Positions 33,665 through 42,113 of a DNA stretch of 64,000 bases are shown piece by piece. The translations under genes and the position numbers were made by a program. The notes under the pieces were generated by a model. It was given only the letters and a program-made list of their open reading frames with translations. It was not told the DNA's origin and did no database searches. Position 1 is the stretch's first letter. Every line of letters starts with the position of its first letter. The stretch is taken from contig CAWEGR010000001.1 in the NCBI GenBank assembly GCA_963808775.1, positions 74,039 through 138,038 on the forward strand. Direction: 5' to 3'. The stretch is from JACVRW01 sp963808775 (GTDB taxonomy: Bacteria; Actinomycetota; Thermoleophilia; Solirubrobacterales; Thermoleophilaceae).

Positions 33665-34033
33665 ATGAAGAAGATCGAGGCGATCATCAGGCCGGAGCGG
33701 CTGCAGGATGTGCAGGACGCACTCGACGGGCTCGGGGTCTCGGGGCTGACGGTGAGCGACGTGGTCGGCTGCGGGCGCCAGAAGGGCTACACGGAGCAGT
33801 ACCGGGGCTCGCGCGCGAACATCTCGCTCCTGCCCAAGATCAAGGTCGAGTCGGTGGTGCCGGACGGCCTCGCCGAGCTTGCGATCGAGGCGATCGTGAG
33901 CGGCGCGCACACTGGCGATATCGGCGACGGGCGCGTGTTCGTCTCAGACATCGAGCAGGCGATCCGCATCCGCACGGGCGAGCACGGCGAGGACACCGTC
34001 CGCCACGAGGTGGCGGAGGGCTGGGGCCACTAG
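33665..34033 (+). CDS. glnK: P-II nitrogen regulatory protein (GlnK/GlnB), T-loop without Tyr51
   Basis: The protein has 122 residues. MKKIEAIIRPERLQDVQDAL, the B-loop HTGDIGDGRVFVS and the T-loop QYRGSRANISLLPKIKVE are clear. P-II trimers sense ATP/ADP and 2-oxoglutarate and block Amt when nitrogen is sufficient. In enteric and actinobacterial proteins Tyr51 of the T-loop is uridylylated or adenylylated; here residue 51 is Ala (YRGSRAN). Ser49, the position phosphorylated in cyanobacterial P-II, is present. Regulation by tyrosine nucleotidylation is therefore excluded. The gene lies 4 bp after amt. Confidence 0.95.
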   Translation: MKKIEAIIRPERLQDVQDALDGLGVSGLTVSDVVGCGRQKGYTEQYRGSRANISLLPKIKVESVVPDGLAELAIEAIVSGAHTGDIGDGRVFVSDIEQAIRIRTGEHGEDTVRHEVAEGWGH

Positions 34034-35784
34034 GCCTCGCGGAGCGCGCGCTCGGACAGGCGCCGCGGACGGTGGAGCGCGGTGATGCCGAGCACCACCG
34101 CCGAGCCGAAGATCGGCCAGGCCGGCCAGAAGTGGCCGGCGCCGGCGGCGGCCCAGACTCCGAGCAGCATCACGTTGATCGCCACGAGCACGCCCGCGTC
34201 CACCCTCAGGGTGCGCGCGCGGCGAAGCCGCTCGATCTCGGCCGCGCGTGGCTGCGTCGGGTCGATCTGCGACTCCCGCAGGGGTACGGCGGTGAGCGAG
34301 ATCCAGGCGTCGAGCACGGCCACGAGCCCGAGGCCGAGCAGCGGCCAGACGAACCATGGCGGCGAGCCCGTCATGCCGGTCAGGGACCACAGCAGCACGA
34401 GCAGGAGCGCCACGCCCACGACGGCCGCTACGCGCACCCGCAGGCGCCGGACGCGGCCGGCCATCACGGCGTCCGCCTCTTCGTCCGGCAGGATCCGCGC
34501 CGCGGACGTGGGGAGCGGATCCGCGAGCGCCGGCTGAGCGTCGAGGGGGATGCTCGCGACGAGTCGCGTGCCCTCGCCCGCGGGGCTGTCGAGCCGCAGT
34601 GACCCGTCGAGCGCCCCCACCCGGTCCTCGAGCCCCTGCAGGCCGGAGCCGCCGCCCTGGGTCGCGCCGCCCGCGCCGTCGTCCGCGACCTCGACCACGA
34701 GCCGCCCGTCGTCGACCCGCGCGGCGACGGTGGCGCTCGTGGCCTGCGCGTGCTTGCCGACGTTGGCGAGCGCCTCCGAGACGACGAAGTAGGCCGCGGC
34801 CTCGACCGGGTCCGGCAGCCGCTCGGCCGGCGCCTCGATCACCCGGGCGGGCACCGTGGCGCGCGTCGCCAGGTCCTCGAGCGCAGCGGGAAGGCCGCGG
34901 TTCGTCAGGATCGCCGGGTGGATTCCGCGAGCCAGGTCACGGAGCTCGCGGAGCGCCTCGTTCGCCTCGGTGCTCGCACCGCGGATCAGCTCGACCGCCT
35001 CGGGGTCGCCCGCGGCCGCGCGCGTCTCCGCCATCCGGAGCTGCAGCGCGAGCGCCACGAGGCGCTGCTGGGCGCCGTCGTGGAGGTCGCGCTCGATCCG
35101 CCGCCGCTCGGCGTCCGCGGCCGCGATGATGCGCGAGCGGGCGTCCTGGAGGTCCGTCACGCGCGCGGTGAGCTCGGGATCCTTGTCCGAGCCGAGCAGG
35201 ACCGAGCCGAGCAGGCCGTAGACGCGTCCGAGCCAGCCGAGCGCCGGAATGCCGAGGAACGCGACGAGCACTCCGAGCGGCACGAGCGCCAGCGCCTCGG
35301 GAAGCGTGTCGACCGTGACCAGGCCGAGGTCGACTCCGCCCGAGATCGCCCAGTAGTAGGCCGGGGCGCCGATCCAGGCCGCCGCGGCGCCGAGGATGAC
35401 GGTCGCGAGCGTGAACGACACGATCCCCAGCGGAAGCTGGAGCATCAGGAAGACGAGGTCCTTCCACGTCGCCGGGTCCGCGAGCCGGGCGCCGATCTGC
35501 CGGGACCAGCCCGCGCCCTCGGGCAGCTGCCGGTACGGCCTCGGGATCTGGATGCCGGTGAGGCGCCCGATCACGGAGCGCTCGACGTTCGCGAGCCAGC
35601 GCCAGGCGTACACGGTCCCCACCAGGACCGGGATGCCGATCAGCGTGATCGCCGTGCCGACGCCGAACGAGAGGGCGGTGACGAGGAAGGTGAACTCCGC
35701 GATGCCGAGCGGGAGCGCCAGCAGCAGGTAGAGGATCCGCGAGTAGGTCAGCGGCGCCGCGATGTCCTTCGCGAGGCGATGCAT
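34030..35784 (-). CDS. Sensor histidine kinase, HisKA_3 (NarL-type partner), with C-terminal membrane helices
   Basis: The protein has 584 residues from ATG 35784. The N-terminal sensor region has about four membrane helices (for example ILYLLLALPLGIAEFTFLV and VFLMLQLPLGIVSFTLATVI), as in the actinobacterial Sensor/DUF family. The dimerisation helix is ADAERRRIERDLHDGAQQRL with the phosphoacceptor His, and the ATPase has VSEALANVGKHA and GSGLQGLEDRVGALDG. Unusually, two to four more helices follow the kinase (VRVAAVVGVALLLVLLWSL, ILVAINVMLLGVWAAAGA-like). No response regulator is adjacent. It is divergent from the serine hydrolase gene. Confidence 0.9.
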   Translation of the reverse strand: MHRLAKDIAAPLTYSRILYLLLALPLGIAEFTFLVTALSFGVGTAITLIGIPVLVGTVYAWRWLANVERSVIGRLTGIQIPRPYRQLPEGAGWSRQIGARLADPATWKDLVFLMLQLPLGIVSFTLATVILGAAAAWIGAPAYYWAISGGVDLGLVTVDTLPEALALVPLGVLVAFLGIPALGWLGRVYGLLGSVLLGSDKDPELTARVTDLQDARSRIIAAADAERRRIERDLHDGAQQRLVALALQLRMAETRAAAGDPEAVELIRGASTEANEALRELRDLARGIHPAILTNRGLPAALEDLATRATVPARVIEAPAERLPDPVEAAAYFVVSEALANVGKHAQATSATVAARVDDGRLVVEVADDGAGGATQGGGSGLQGLEDRVGALDGSLRLDSPAGEGTRLVASIPLDAQPALADPLPTSAARILPDEEADAVMAGRVRRLRVRVAAVVGVALLLVLLWSLTGMTGSPPWFVWPLLGLGLVAVLDAWISLTAVPLRESQIDPTQPRAAEIERLRRARTLRVDAGVLVAINVMLLGVWAAAGAGHFWPAWPIFGSAVVLGITALHRPRRLSERALREA

Positions 35785-35792
35785 TGCCCGTG

Positions 35793-35846
35793 AGGCTACG
35801 GGCGCGGCGCCGCGGCGTCGATACGGGCAGCCGTACCACGTAATCT
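35793..35846. promoter_or_regulatory. Divergent leaderless promoters of the kinase and serine hydrolase genes
   Basis: Minus strand: TAGCCT (35798-35793), 8 nt before the kinase ATG 35784. Plus strand: TAATCT (35841-35846), 6 nt before GTG 35853. Confidence 0.45.
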
Positions 35847-35852
35847 CGCGCT

Positions 35853-36665
35853 GTGAGCGTGTGTGCGGTCCTTCTCTGCACCATGGTCGCGGCGCTGCCC
35901 GCCCCGGCCGAGGCCCCCGCCCGCCCTGGCGAGACCGCGTCCTCCGCCCGGGCCGCGCGCGCCGCGGCCTTTCCCCCGCGCGCCAGGATCCGCGCCGTGC
36001 GGCGCTACCTCGCCCACCGCGGGGCCGCGATCTCATGGGCGCTGATCGACACGCGCGGCCGCGTGCGCGGATTTCACCCGCGGCGCACGTTCGTCTCGGC
36101 CAGCGTCGTGAAGGCGATGCTGCTCGTCTCCTACCTGCGCAAGCTCGGCCGGCGCGGACCGAGCGCCGCCGACCGCTCGCTGCTCGGGCCGATGATCACG
36201 GCGTCCGACAACAACCGTGCCGACAGCGTCTATTTCCGCGTGGGCGACCCGTCGCTCTACGCGCTCGCGCGCCGCGCGCGGATGCGGAGCTTCTCCGTGG
36301 CGGGATACTGGGCAAACGCCAGCTTCTCGGCGCTCGACCAGGCGCGCTTCTTCCGGCGCCTGCCGCGGCTCGTGCCGCGGCGCTCACGCGGGTACGCGCG
36401 CCGGCTGCTCCGCTCGGTCGTGCCATGGCAGACCTGGGGCTTCGCGCGCGTGGCGCGCAGACACGGCTTCAGCACCTTCTTCAAGGGCGGCTGGCGCTCC
36501 ACTTCCGCCGGCCGCCTCCTGCACGAGGCCGCCTGGTTCGAGCACGGCCGGATTCGCTTCTCGATGGCGCTCCTGAGCGATGGGAACCCCTCCCACGAGT
36601 ACGGCACGGAGACGCTCCGCGGCGTGGCCCGGCGCGTCTTCGGCGTGCGCGCGCGCCGGCGCGGC
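35853..36665 (+). CDS. Secreted serine beta-lactamase-fold hydrolase (joined to VanX-like domain by frame break)
   Basis: From GTG 35853 there is a signal peptide (about residues 1-20) and then a class A beta-lactamase/penicillin-binding-type domain: SxxK as SVVK (Ser84-Lys87), SDN at 118-120 (ITASDNNRA), and KGG at 211-213 (FFKGGWRS). Such proteins are beta-lactamases or DD-peptidase-like enzymes. The same frame stays open to 36986, but past about 36660 it only mirrors the VanX-like coding frame. The domain has no stop of its own before the VanX part, so the two may form one polypeptide interrupted here by an indel. Confidence 0.78.
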
Positions 36666-36681
36666 GAGCACCCTGCACGAC

Positions 36682-37230
36682 GTGCACGACTTCGCGCCCG
36701 GGATCCGCGTGGACCTCGTCTACCGCACGCGCCGCAACCTGACCGGGAGGCGCCTGCCGGGCTACTGCGCGAACCGCGCGCTGATGCTCGCTCCGGCCGC
36801 GCGCGACCTCGCCCGCGCGCAGCGCTGGCTGCGCCGGCGCGGTCTCGGTCTGCTGATCCTCGACTCCTACCGGCCGGCGCGCGCGTCGCAGGCCCTCGTC
36901 CGCTGGGCGGAGCGCAGCGGACGCAGCGACCTCATCGGCACCTACATCGCCCGGCGCAGCCGCCACAACACCGGCGGGGCGGTTGACATAACCCTGGTCC
37001 GCCTGCGCGACGGCAAGCGCCTTCGCATGGGCAGCGGCTACGACGAGCTCGGCCCGCGGGCCCACACCCTGAACGCGCGCGGCCGGGTGCTGCACAACCG
37101 CCTGACGCTCCGGCGGGCGCTCGAGCGCTTCGGCTTCGCGGACTATTGGCGCGAGTGGTGGCACTTCGAGCACCGCTCCGCCCTGGGCGCGCCCTTGCTC
37201 GACCGGCCGATCGGCTGCGACTCGCGATAA
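36682..37230 (+). CDS. D-alanyl-D-alanine dipeptidase (VanX/M15D family)
   Basis: The frame shows the VanX layout: FAPGIRVDLVYRT, the LLILDSYRPARAS segment, the zinc ligands in SRHNTGGAVDIT (SxHxxGxAxD) and the catalytic Glu/His in WREWWHFEH. It cleaves D-Ala-D-Ala, in recycling or resistance. Its own start is doubtful: GTG 36682 leaves no signal peptide, while read-through from the serine hydrolase with one indel near 36660 gives a secreted two-domain protein. nadE starts 8 bp after the stop. Confidence 0.8.
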   Translation: MHDFAPGIRVDLVYRTRRNLTGRRLPGYCANRALMLAPAARDLARAQRWLRRRGLGLLILDSYRPARASQALVRWAERSGRSDLIGTYIARRSRHNTGGAVDITLVRLRDGKRLRMGSGYDELGPRAHTLNARGRVLHNRLTLRRALERFGFADYWREWWHFEHRSALGAPLLDRPIGCDSR

Positions 37231-37238
37231 TCCGGGAC

Positions 37239-39014
37239 ATGGCGAACCGCCAGGAACTGCTTCGCGTCGCGCTCGCGCAGATCAACCCCGTGGTGGGCGA
37301 CATCGACGGGAACGCGGCCAAGATCGCCGATACGGTCGCCCGGGCGCGGGCGTCCGGGGCGGCGCTCGCGGTCTTCCCCGAGCTCACGATCACGGGCTAT
37401 CCGCCCGAGGACCTGCTGCTGAAGACCGGCTTCCTCGACGAGGCGGAACGGGCGCTGCGCGAGCTGGCGGCCGGGATCGACGGAATCGTCGCCGTGGTGG
37501 GCTACCCGGAGCGCGCGGAGGACGTCTACAACTCCGCCGCGGTGCTCGCCGACGGCGAGGTCGTGGCCACCTATCGCAAGATGTACCTGCCGAACTACGG
37601 CGTCTTCGACGAGCAGCGCTACTTCCAGTCCGGCGCCGAGGCGGCGATCTTCGAGCTGAACGGCATCCCGATCGGGATCAGCGTCTGCGAGGACATCTGG
37701 GAGCCCGGCCCGCCGGCGATGACGGAGACCCTCGGCGGCGCGCAGGTGATCGTCAACCTGTCGGCGTCCCCCTACCGCGCGGGCTATGGCGCGGAGCGCG
37801 AGCGCATGCTCGTGCAGCGCGCCGTGGACTACCTGGCGGCGGTCGTGTTCGTCAACACCGTCGGCGGCCAGGACGAGCTCGTCTTCGACGGGCACAGCCT
37901 CGCCATCGATCAGGACGGCACGGTGCTCACCCGCGCCCCCCAGTTCGAGGAGGCGCTGGCGCTCTGCACGATCGACCCGCGCGAGGTCGTGGCCGCCCGC
38001 CTGCGCGACACGCGCCACCGCGCCAACGTCCGCCGCCAGCGCCGCGCCGCTCCGGTCGCGGAGCCGCGCGTGTTCACGCTCGCGAGCGTGAACGTCCACT
38101 CCGGCGGGGACGTGGTGGCCGGTGAGGTGGCGCCGGTCCTCGAGCCGGAGGCGGAGGTCTACGCCGCCCTGCGAACCGGGCTGCGCGACTACGTCGCGAA
38201 GAACGGCTTTGAGCACGTGGTGCTCGGCCTGTCGGGCGGCATCGACTCCGCGCTCGTGGCGCTCGTGGCGGTCGACGCGCTCGGCCCGGAGCGCGTGACA
38301 TGCGTGTCGATGCCGTCTCCGTACTCGAGCGACGGCACGCGCGCCGATGCCCGCGCGATCGCCGAGAACCTCGGAGTCGACTTCCGCGAGATCGCCGTGG
38401 AGGGGGCGATGGGCGCCTACGAGGCGATGCTGGCGCCGTCGTTCGAGGGCCGCGAGCCCGATGTCGCGGAGGAGAACATCCAGGCGCGCATCCGCGGCAA
38501 CGTGGTGATGGCGCTCTCGAACAAGTTCGGCTGGCTCGTGCTCACGACCGGCAACAAGTCCGAGCTGTCGGTCGGCTACGCGACGCTCTACGGCGACATG
38601 GCCGGCGGCTTCGCCGTGCTGAAGGACGTCTACAAGGGCTGGGTCTACCGGCTCGTTCGCTGGCGCAACCTCGTCGCCGAGCGCGAGCTCGTCCCGGCCT
38701 CGGTGCTCGATCGGCCGCCGTCAGCCGAGCTGCGCGCCGATCAGCTCGACCAGGACTCGCTGCCCGCGTACGACCTGCTCGACGAGATCCTCGAGGGCTA
38801 TGTCGAGCAGGACCTCGACGCGCTCGAGCTCGTCAGGCGCGGCCTTCCGGCGGAGGAGGTCGAACGCGTGATAGCGCTCGTCGACCGCTCGGAGTACAAG
38901 CGCCGCCAGGCGCCGCCCGGGATCAAGATCTCGACGAAGGCGTTCGGCCGCGATCGCCGGCTCCCGATAACGAATCGCTACGTCAGCCGCGTGGACGCGG
39001 GAGTCGACGCGTAG
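37239..39014 (+). CDS. nadE: Glutamine-dependent NAD(+) synthase
   Basis: The protein has 591 residues. The N-terminal nitrilase-type glutaminase has LAVFPELTITGYPPEDLL (Glu), YRKMYLPNYGVFDE (Lys) and ISVCEDIWEPG (Cys about 150). The C-terminal synthetase has the ATP loop LGLSGGIDSALVALVA (about 330), TGNKSELSVGY and KAFGRDRRLPITNRY. It converts nicotinate adenine dinucleotide to NAD with glutamine and ATP. Confidence 0.96.
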   Translation: MANRQELLRVALAQINPVVGDIDGNAAKIADTVARARASGAALAVFPELTITGYPPEDLLLKTGFLDEAERALRELAAGIDGIVAVVGYPERAEDVYNSAAVLADGEVVATYRKMYLPNYGVFDEQRYFQSGAEAAIFELNGIPIGISVCEDIWEPGPPAMTETLGGAQVIVNLSASPYRAGYGAERERMLVQRAVDYLAAVVFVNTVGGQDELVFDGHSLAIDQDGTVLTRAPQFEEALALCTIDPREVVAARLRDTRHRANVRRQRRAAPVAEPRVFTLASVNVHSGGDVVAGEVAPVLEPEAEVYAALRTGLRDYVAKNGFEHVVLGLSGGIDSALVALVAVDALGPERVTCVSMPSPYSSDGTRADARAIAENLGVDFREIAVEGAMGAYEAMLAPSFEGREPDVAEENIQARIRGNVVMALSNKFGWLVLTTGNKSELSVGYATLYGDMAGGFAVLKDVYKGWVYRLVRWRNLVAERELVPASVLDRPPSAELRADQLDQDSLPAYDLLDEILEGYVEQDLDALELVRRGLPAEEVERVIALVDRSEYKRRQAPPGIKISTKAFGRDRRLPITNRYVSRVDAGVDA

Positions 39015-40405
39015 AGGCCGAGGCCGGCAGCGGCGGGCGGCTCGACCCCGGCGCCGACCGCGGAGCGCGCACGCTCGCGTGGCTCGCGGCTCTGGCGCTG
39101 CCCCTGCTCGGCTTCGCGCTGCTGCTCGCCGCGCCTGACGTCGACTTCACCTGGGAGCACCATCCCTCGCACTTCTGGCTCGTGCTCGCGGCGTCGCTCA
39201 CGAGTGCCGGCCTCGCGCTGTCCACGAGCGGCATCGCGCTCCGGCGCGCGGACGCCCGGCTGTTTCTCGTCTCGCTCGCATTCCTCGCCGCCGCCGGCTT
39301 CCTCGCGCTGCACGCGCTCGCGACCCCCGGCGTGCTGCTCGACGGCCCGAACCAGGGCTTCGTGATCGCCACCACGCTCGGTCTGCTCGTGGCCTCCGTG
39401 TTCGCGGCGGCTTCGGCCCTGCCGCTCACGCCCGAGCGCTCGGCGGCCGTGATCCGCCACGCCACCGCCCTGCGCGCCGGCCTGATCGGGGTGATGGTCC
39501 TCTGGGCGGCGCTCTCGCTCGGCTCGGTTGCGCCGCTCGACGACCCCACCCCCGCCGAGCGCGCGACCGGCCCGCTCGTGGTGCCCGCCGTCCTCGGCGT
39601 GCTGCTGTTCGCGTTCGCCGGCTGGCGCTACGCGGCGATGACGCTGCGCACGGGCTCGACGATCCTGCTCGCGGTCGCGAGCGCCTGCATCCTGCTCGCG
39701 GAGGCGATGGTCGCCGTCGCCTTCGCCCGCTCCTGGCACGCGAGCTGGTGGGAGTGGCATCTGCTGATGCTCGTCGCCTTCGGGGCGATCGCCTACAGCG
39801 CGCGCCAGGAGGAGAGCGCCGAGCGCTTCAGCGACCTCTATCTCGACGACACCGCGGCGGGCAAGCGCGAGGTGAGCGTCCTGTTCGCGGACCTCGAGGG
39901 CTTCACGACCTTCGCCGAGGGCCGCGACCCGCGCGTGGTGAGCGAGATGCTGAACGCGCAGCTGCGGCTCGCGATCCCCGAGGTGGAGCGCCACGGCGGC
40001 GAGGTCGACCGGCTGATCGGCGACGCCATCATGGCCACGTGGGGCACGCGCGGCGACCAGCCCGATCACCCGCGGCGCGCTGTCGAGGCGGCCCTCGCGC
40101 TCCAGCGCGAGACCGCCGGCCTCGCCGAGGAGCATCCCGACTGGCCGCGCTTCCGGGTCGGCATCAACTCCGGCGAGGCGATGGTCGGCGTGCTCGGCGC
40201 CGAGAGCGGTCGCAGCTACACGGTGATCGGCGACACCGTGAACCTCGCCTCGCGGCTCGAGGCGGAGGCGCCCGCGGGCGGCGTCGTGATCGGACAGGGC
40301 ACCCTGAGCGCGCTGCCCGGAGCGAGCGTGCGCACCCTCGGCGAGGTGCGCGTCAAGGGCAAGCGCGAGCCGGTCGAGGCCTACCTGCTCGAGCGCCTCG
40401 CGTAG
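39011..40405 (+). CDS. Membrane class III adenylate/guanylate cyclase (start unresolved)
   Basis: The N-terminal half has about seven hydrophobic helices (LAWLAALALPLLGFALLLAA, then more to SWWEWHLLMLVAFGAIAY). The cyclase domain has both metal-binding acids, VSVLFADLEGFTTFAEG and DRLIGDAIMATWG, then VGINSGEAMVGVLG, SYTVIGDTVNLASRLE and the C-terminal LGEVRVKGKREPVEAY. It makes cAMP (or cGMP) at the membrane. In this frame no ATG, GTG or TTG is found between the nadE stop and GTG 39182, which would cut the first helices, so an indel near the start is likely; 39011 is only the frame entry point. Confidence 0.85.
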   Translation, partial: VEAEAGSGGRLDPGADRGARTLAWLAALALPLLGFALLLAAPDVDFTWEHHPSHFWLVLAASLTSAGLALSTSGIALRRADARLFLVSLAFLAAAGFLALHALATPGVLLDGPNQGFVIATTLGLLVASVFAAASALPLTPERSAAVIRHATALRAGLIGVMVLWAALSLGSVAPLDDPTPAERATGPLVVPAVLGVLLFAFAGWRYAAMTLRTGSTILLAVASACILLAEAMVAVAFARSWHASWWEWHLLMLVAFGAIAYSARQEESAERFSDLYLDDTAAGKREVSVLFADLEGFTTFAEGRDPRVVSEMLNAQLRLAIPEVERHGGEVDRLIGDAIMATWGTRGDQPDHPRRAVEAALALQRETAGLAEEHPDWPRFRVGINSGEAMVGVLGAESGRSYTVIGDTVNLASRLEAEAPAGGVVIGQGTLSALPGASVRTLGEVRVKGKREPVEAYLLERLA

Positions 40406-40716
40406 CGCGCCTGCGCGGCGTCCATCCAGAGCTCCCAGCGCCCGGACACCGAGCTGCGCGCGTCGTGGAACCGGTACGGCCTGCGGCCCGCGAACTCGAA
40501 CTGGCGCATGCGCCCCGCTCCGCCGAGCACGGACGCGATGCGCCTGCGCGGCCAGCCGAGGGCGTCCTCGATCTCGGGGAAGGTGCGCGGCTGCCCCGGC
40601 GTGCGGGCGAGCTCCGCGAGCAGCGCCCGCATCAGGTCGCTGCAGCGGTCCTGGAAGTGCTCGACCTCGCCCGGGTCGGTCATCGCGTTCTGCGGAGAGT
40701 GCTCGGCTCCGCCCAC
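40381..40716 (-). CDS. Small winged-helix-like protein of unknown function
   Basis: The protein has 111 residues. DRCSDLMRALLAELARTPGQ, TFPEIEDALGWPRRRIASVL and GRRPYRFHD suggest a compact winged helix. It overlaps the 3' end of the cyclase gene on the other strand by 25 nt. The amphipathic pattern supports coding, but no named family is certain. It could be a DNA-binding regulator or a structural domain of unrelated role. Confidence 0.5.
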   Translation of the reverse strand: MGGAEHSPQNAMTDPGEVEHFQDRCSDLMRALLAELARTPGQPRTFPEIEDALGWPRRRIASVLGGAGRMRQFEFAGRRPYRFHDARSSVSGRWELWMDAAQARYARRSSR

Positions 40717-40723
40717 CTCGGCC

Positions 40724-41149
40724 CTATTCGCGGCCCGGCTGCGGGCGCACCGCGATCGTCATGCGCGTGACCGCGCAGGTGCGCCCCTCGTCATCCCTGA
40801 AGGTCACGTCCCAGATCCAGGTCGTGCGGCCCTTGTGCAGCGGCACGCCCTCCGCGTGGATCGTGCCCTCGCTCGCCGGGCGCAGAAAGGTCGTGCTGTT
40901 CGACATCCCCATCGCGAAGCTGCCGTCGTCCTGAACGGCCACATGCGTGGTGAGCGAGACCATCGACTCTGCGAGCGAGGCGTACGCGCCGCCGTGAACG
41001 AGGCCGAGCGGCTGCTGGACGCGCTTCTCGACCCTGAACTGCGCGCGGCAGCGATCAGGGGTCGCCTCGAGCATCTCGAAGCCGAGCACGTCGTCGAGCG
41101 TGCCGGGCGCGGGGTAGACCTGAGCCGGGGTTTCCACGGACGCGCGCAC
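40724..41149 (-). CDS. Hotdog-fold thioesterase (PaaI/YdiI-like)
   Basis: The protein has 141 residues from GTG 41149. The hotdog motif is complete: RVEKRVQQPLGLVHGGAYAS, SLAESMVSLTTHVAV, MSNSTTFLRPASEGTIHAEG and a final beta-hairpin DDEGRTCAVTRMTIAV. The family hydrolyses acyl-CoA thioesters; aromatic (paaI, menI) and fatty acyl substrates are both possible. It is divergent from the HTH/RskA gene. Confidence 0.88.
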   Translation of the reverse strand: MRASVETPAQVYPAPGTLDDVLGFEMLEATPDRCRAQFRVEKRVQQPLGLVHGGAYASLAESMVSLTTHVAVQDDGSFAMGMSNSTTFLRPASEGTIHAEGVPLHKGRTTWIWDVTFRDDEGRTCAVTRMTIAVRPQPGRE

Positions 41150-41151
41150 AC

Positions 41152-41157
41152 TACAGT
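41152..41157 (+). promoter_or_regulatory. Putative -10 box (TACAGT) of the HTH/RskA gene
   Basis: TACAGT lies 9 nt before ATG 41167, consistent with a leaderless start. Confidence 0.4.
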
Positions 41158-41166
41158 GAGGCGCTC

Positions 41167-42113
41167 ATGGCCACGTTCGACCAGCTCTCGCCCGAGCAGC
41201 GGGCGATCGTCGAGCTCGTCCTGCAGCAGGGGAAGACCTACCCGGAGCTGGCGGACATGCTGGGCATGCCCGAGACGCGCGTGCGCGAGCTCGCGCGCGA
41301 CGCGCTCGTCGAGCTCGCTCCCGTGAGCGTGCGCGGAGTCGAGGAGGACTGGCGCGGCCAGCTCGCCGACTACGTGCTCGGCCAGCAGGCCGGGCCCGAG
41401 GCCACCGCCACCCGCGGCCACCTGCGCCGCTCGGAGGCGGCGCGCGGCTGGACGCGCTCGCTGCTCGACTCGCTCGCCGGCCTCTACCGGAACGGCTCCA
41501 TGCCCGAGATCCCGGGCGCGGAGCGCGCGCGGGTGAGCGCCCCTCGCCCGCCGGGAGGCGGCGACCGGCGCTGGGCCCTCGCCGCGGCGGGCGGGCTCGT
41601 CGTGCTCCTGCTTGCGCTGCTCCTGTGGCCGGTCGGCCTGCTCACCGGCGACGACGAGACGAGCCCGCTGCCGACACGGCGGACTCGGGCTCCCAGAACG
41701 CCGCGTCCAACGGCCAGGGCGCGAGCCAGGACACCCCGGCGGGCATCGCGATCGTCGTGGAGCAGGACGGCAAGCGCCAGCTCCTCATCCAGGCCGCCCG
41801 GCTCACTCCCTCGAGCGAGCGCGAGGCGTACGAGGTGTGGCTCTACAACAGCCAGGGCAACGCCCGCTCACTCGGCGGACAGGTCACGGACGAGCAGGGC
41901 AACCTGCAGGCGATCGGCGACCTTCCCGCGGACTTCTCGGACTACAGCTCGATCGACGTCTCGCGCGAGCCGCTCGACCAGAAGCGGGAGCACGCGGGCA
42001 ATTCCGTGCTGCGCGGACCCGTGCCGCGACTGCGCGAGCCGCAGGGCCAGAACGCGCAGGGAAACCAGCCGGTGGTGCTCGGGCAGACCGTGTTGTCGCC
42101 GCCGAGCCCCTAG
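41167..42113 (+). CDS. Sigma-70 region 4-like HTH, membrane helix and RskA-like anti-sigma domain (frameshifted near 41670)
   Basis: Residues 1-55 resemble sigma-70 region 4 (LSPEQRAIVELVLQQGKTYPE, LADMLGMPETRVRELARDAL). A Gly/Arg linker leads to one transmembrane helix (LAAAGGLVVLLLALLLWPVG, about 140-160). After a frame slip near 41670 the extracytoplasmic part reads like the RskA C-terminal domain: GIAIVVEQDGKRQLLIQAAR, REAYEVWLYNSQG, FSDYSSIDVSREP. Anti-sigma-K proteins normally start with a zinc-binding anti-sigma domain, not an HTH, so this is an unusual layout. It may couple envelope sensing to transcription directly. Confidence 0.72.

Noticed and set aside
32209..33687. Minus-strand frame of 492 codons opposite amt
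   Set aside because: Antisense of a transporter; Glu/Arg/His-rich reading without domains.
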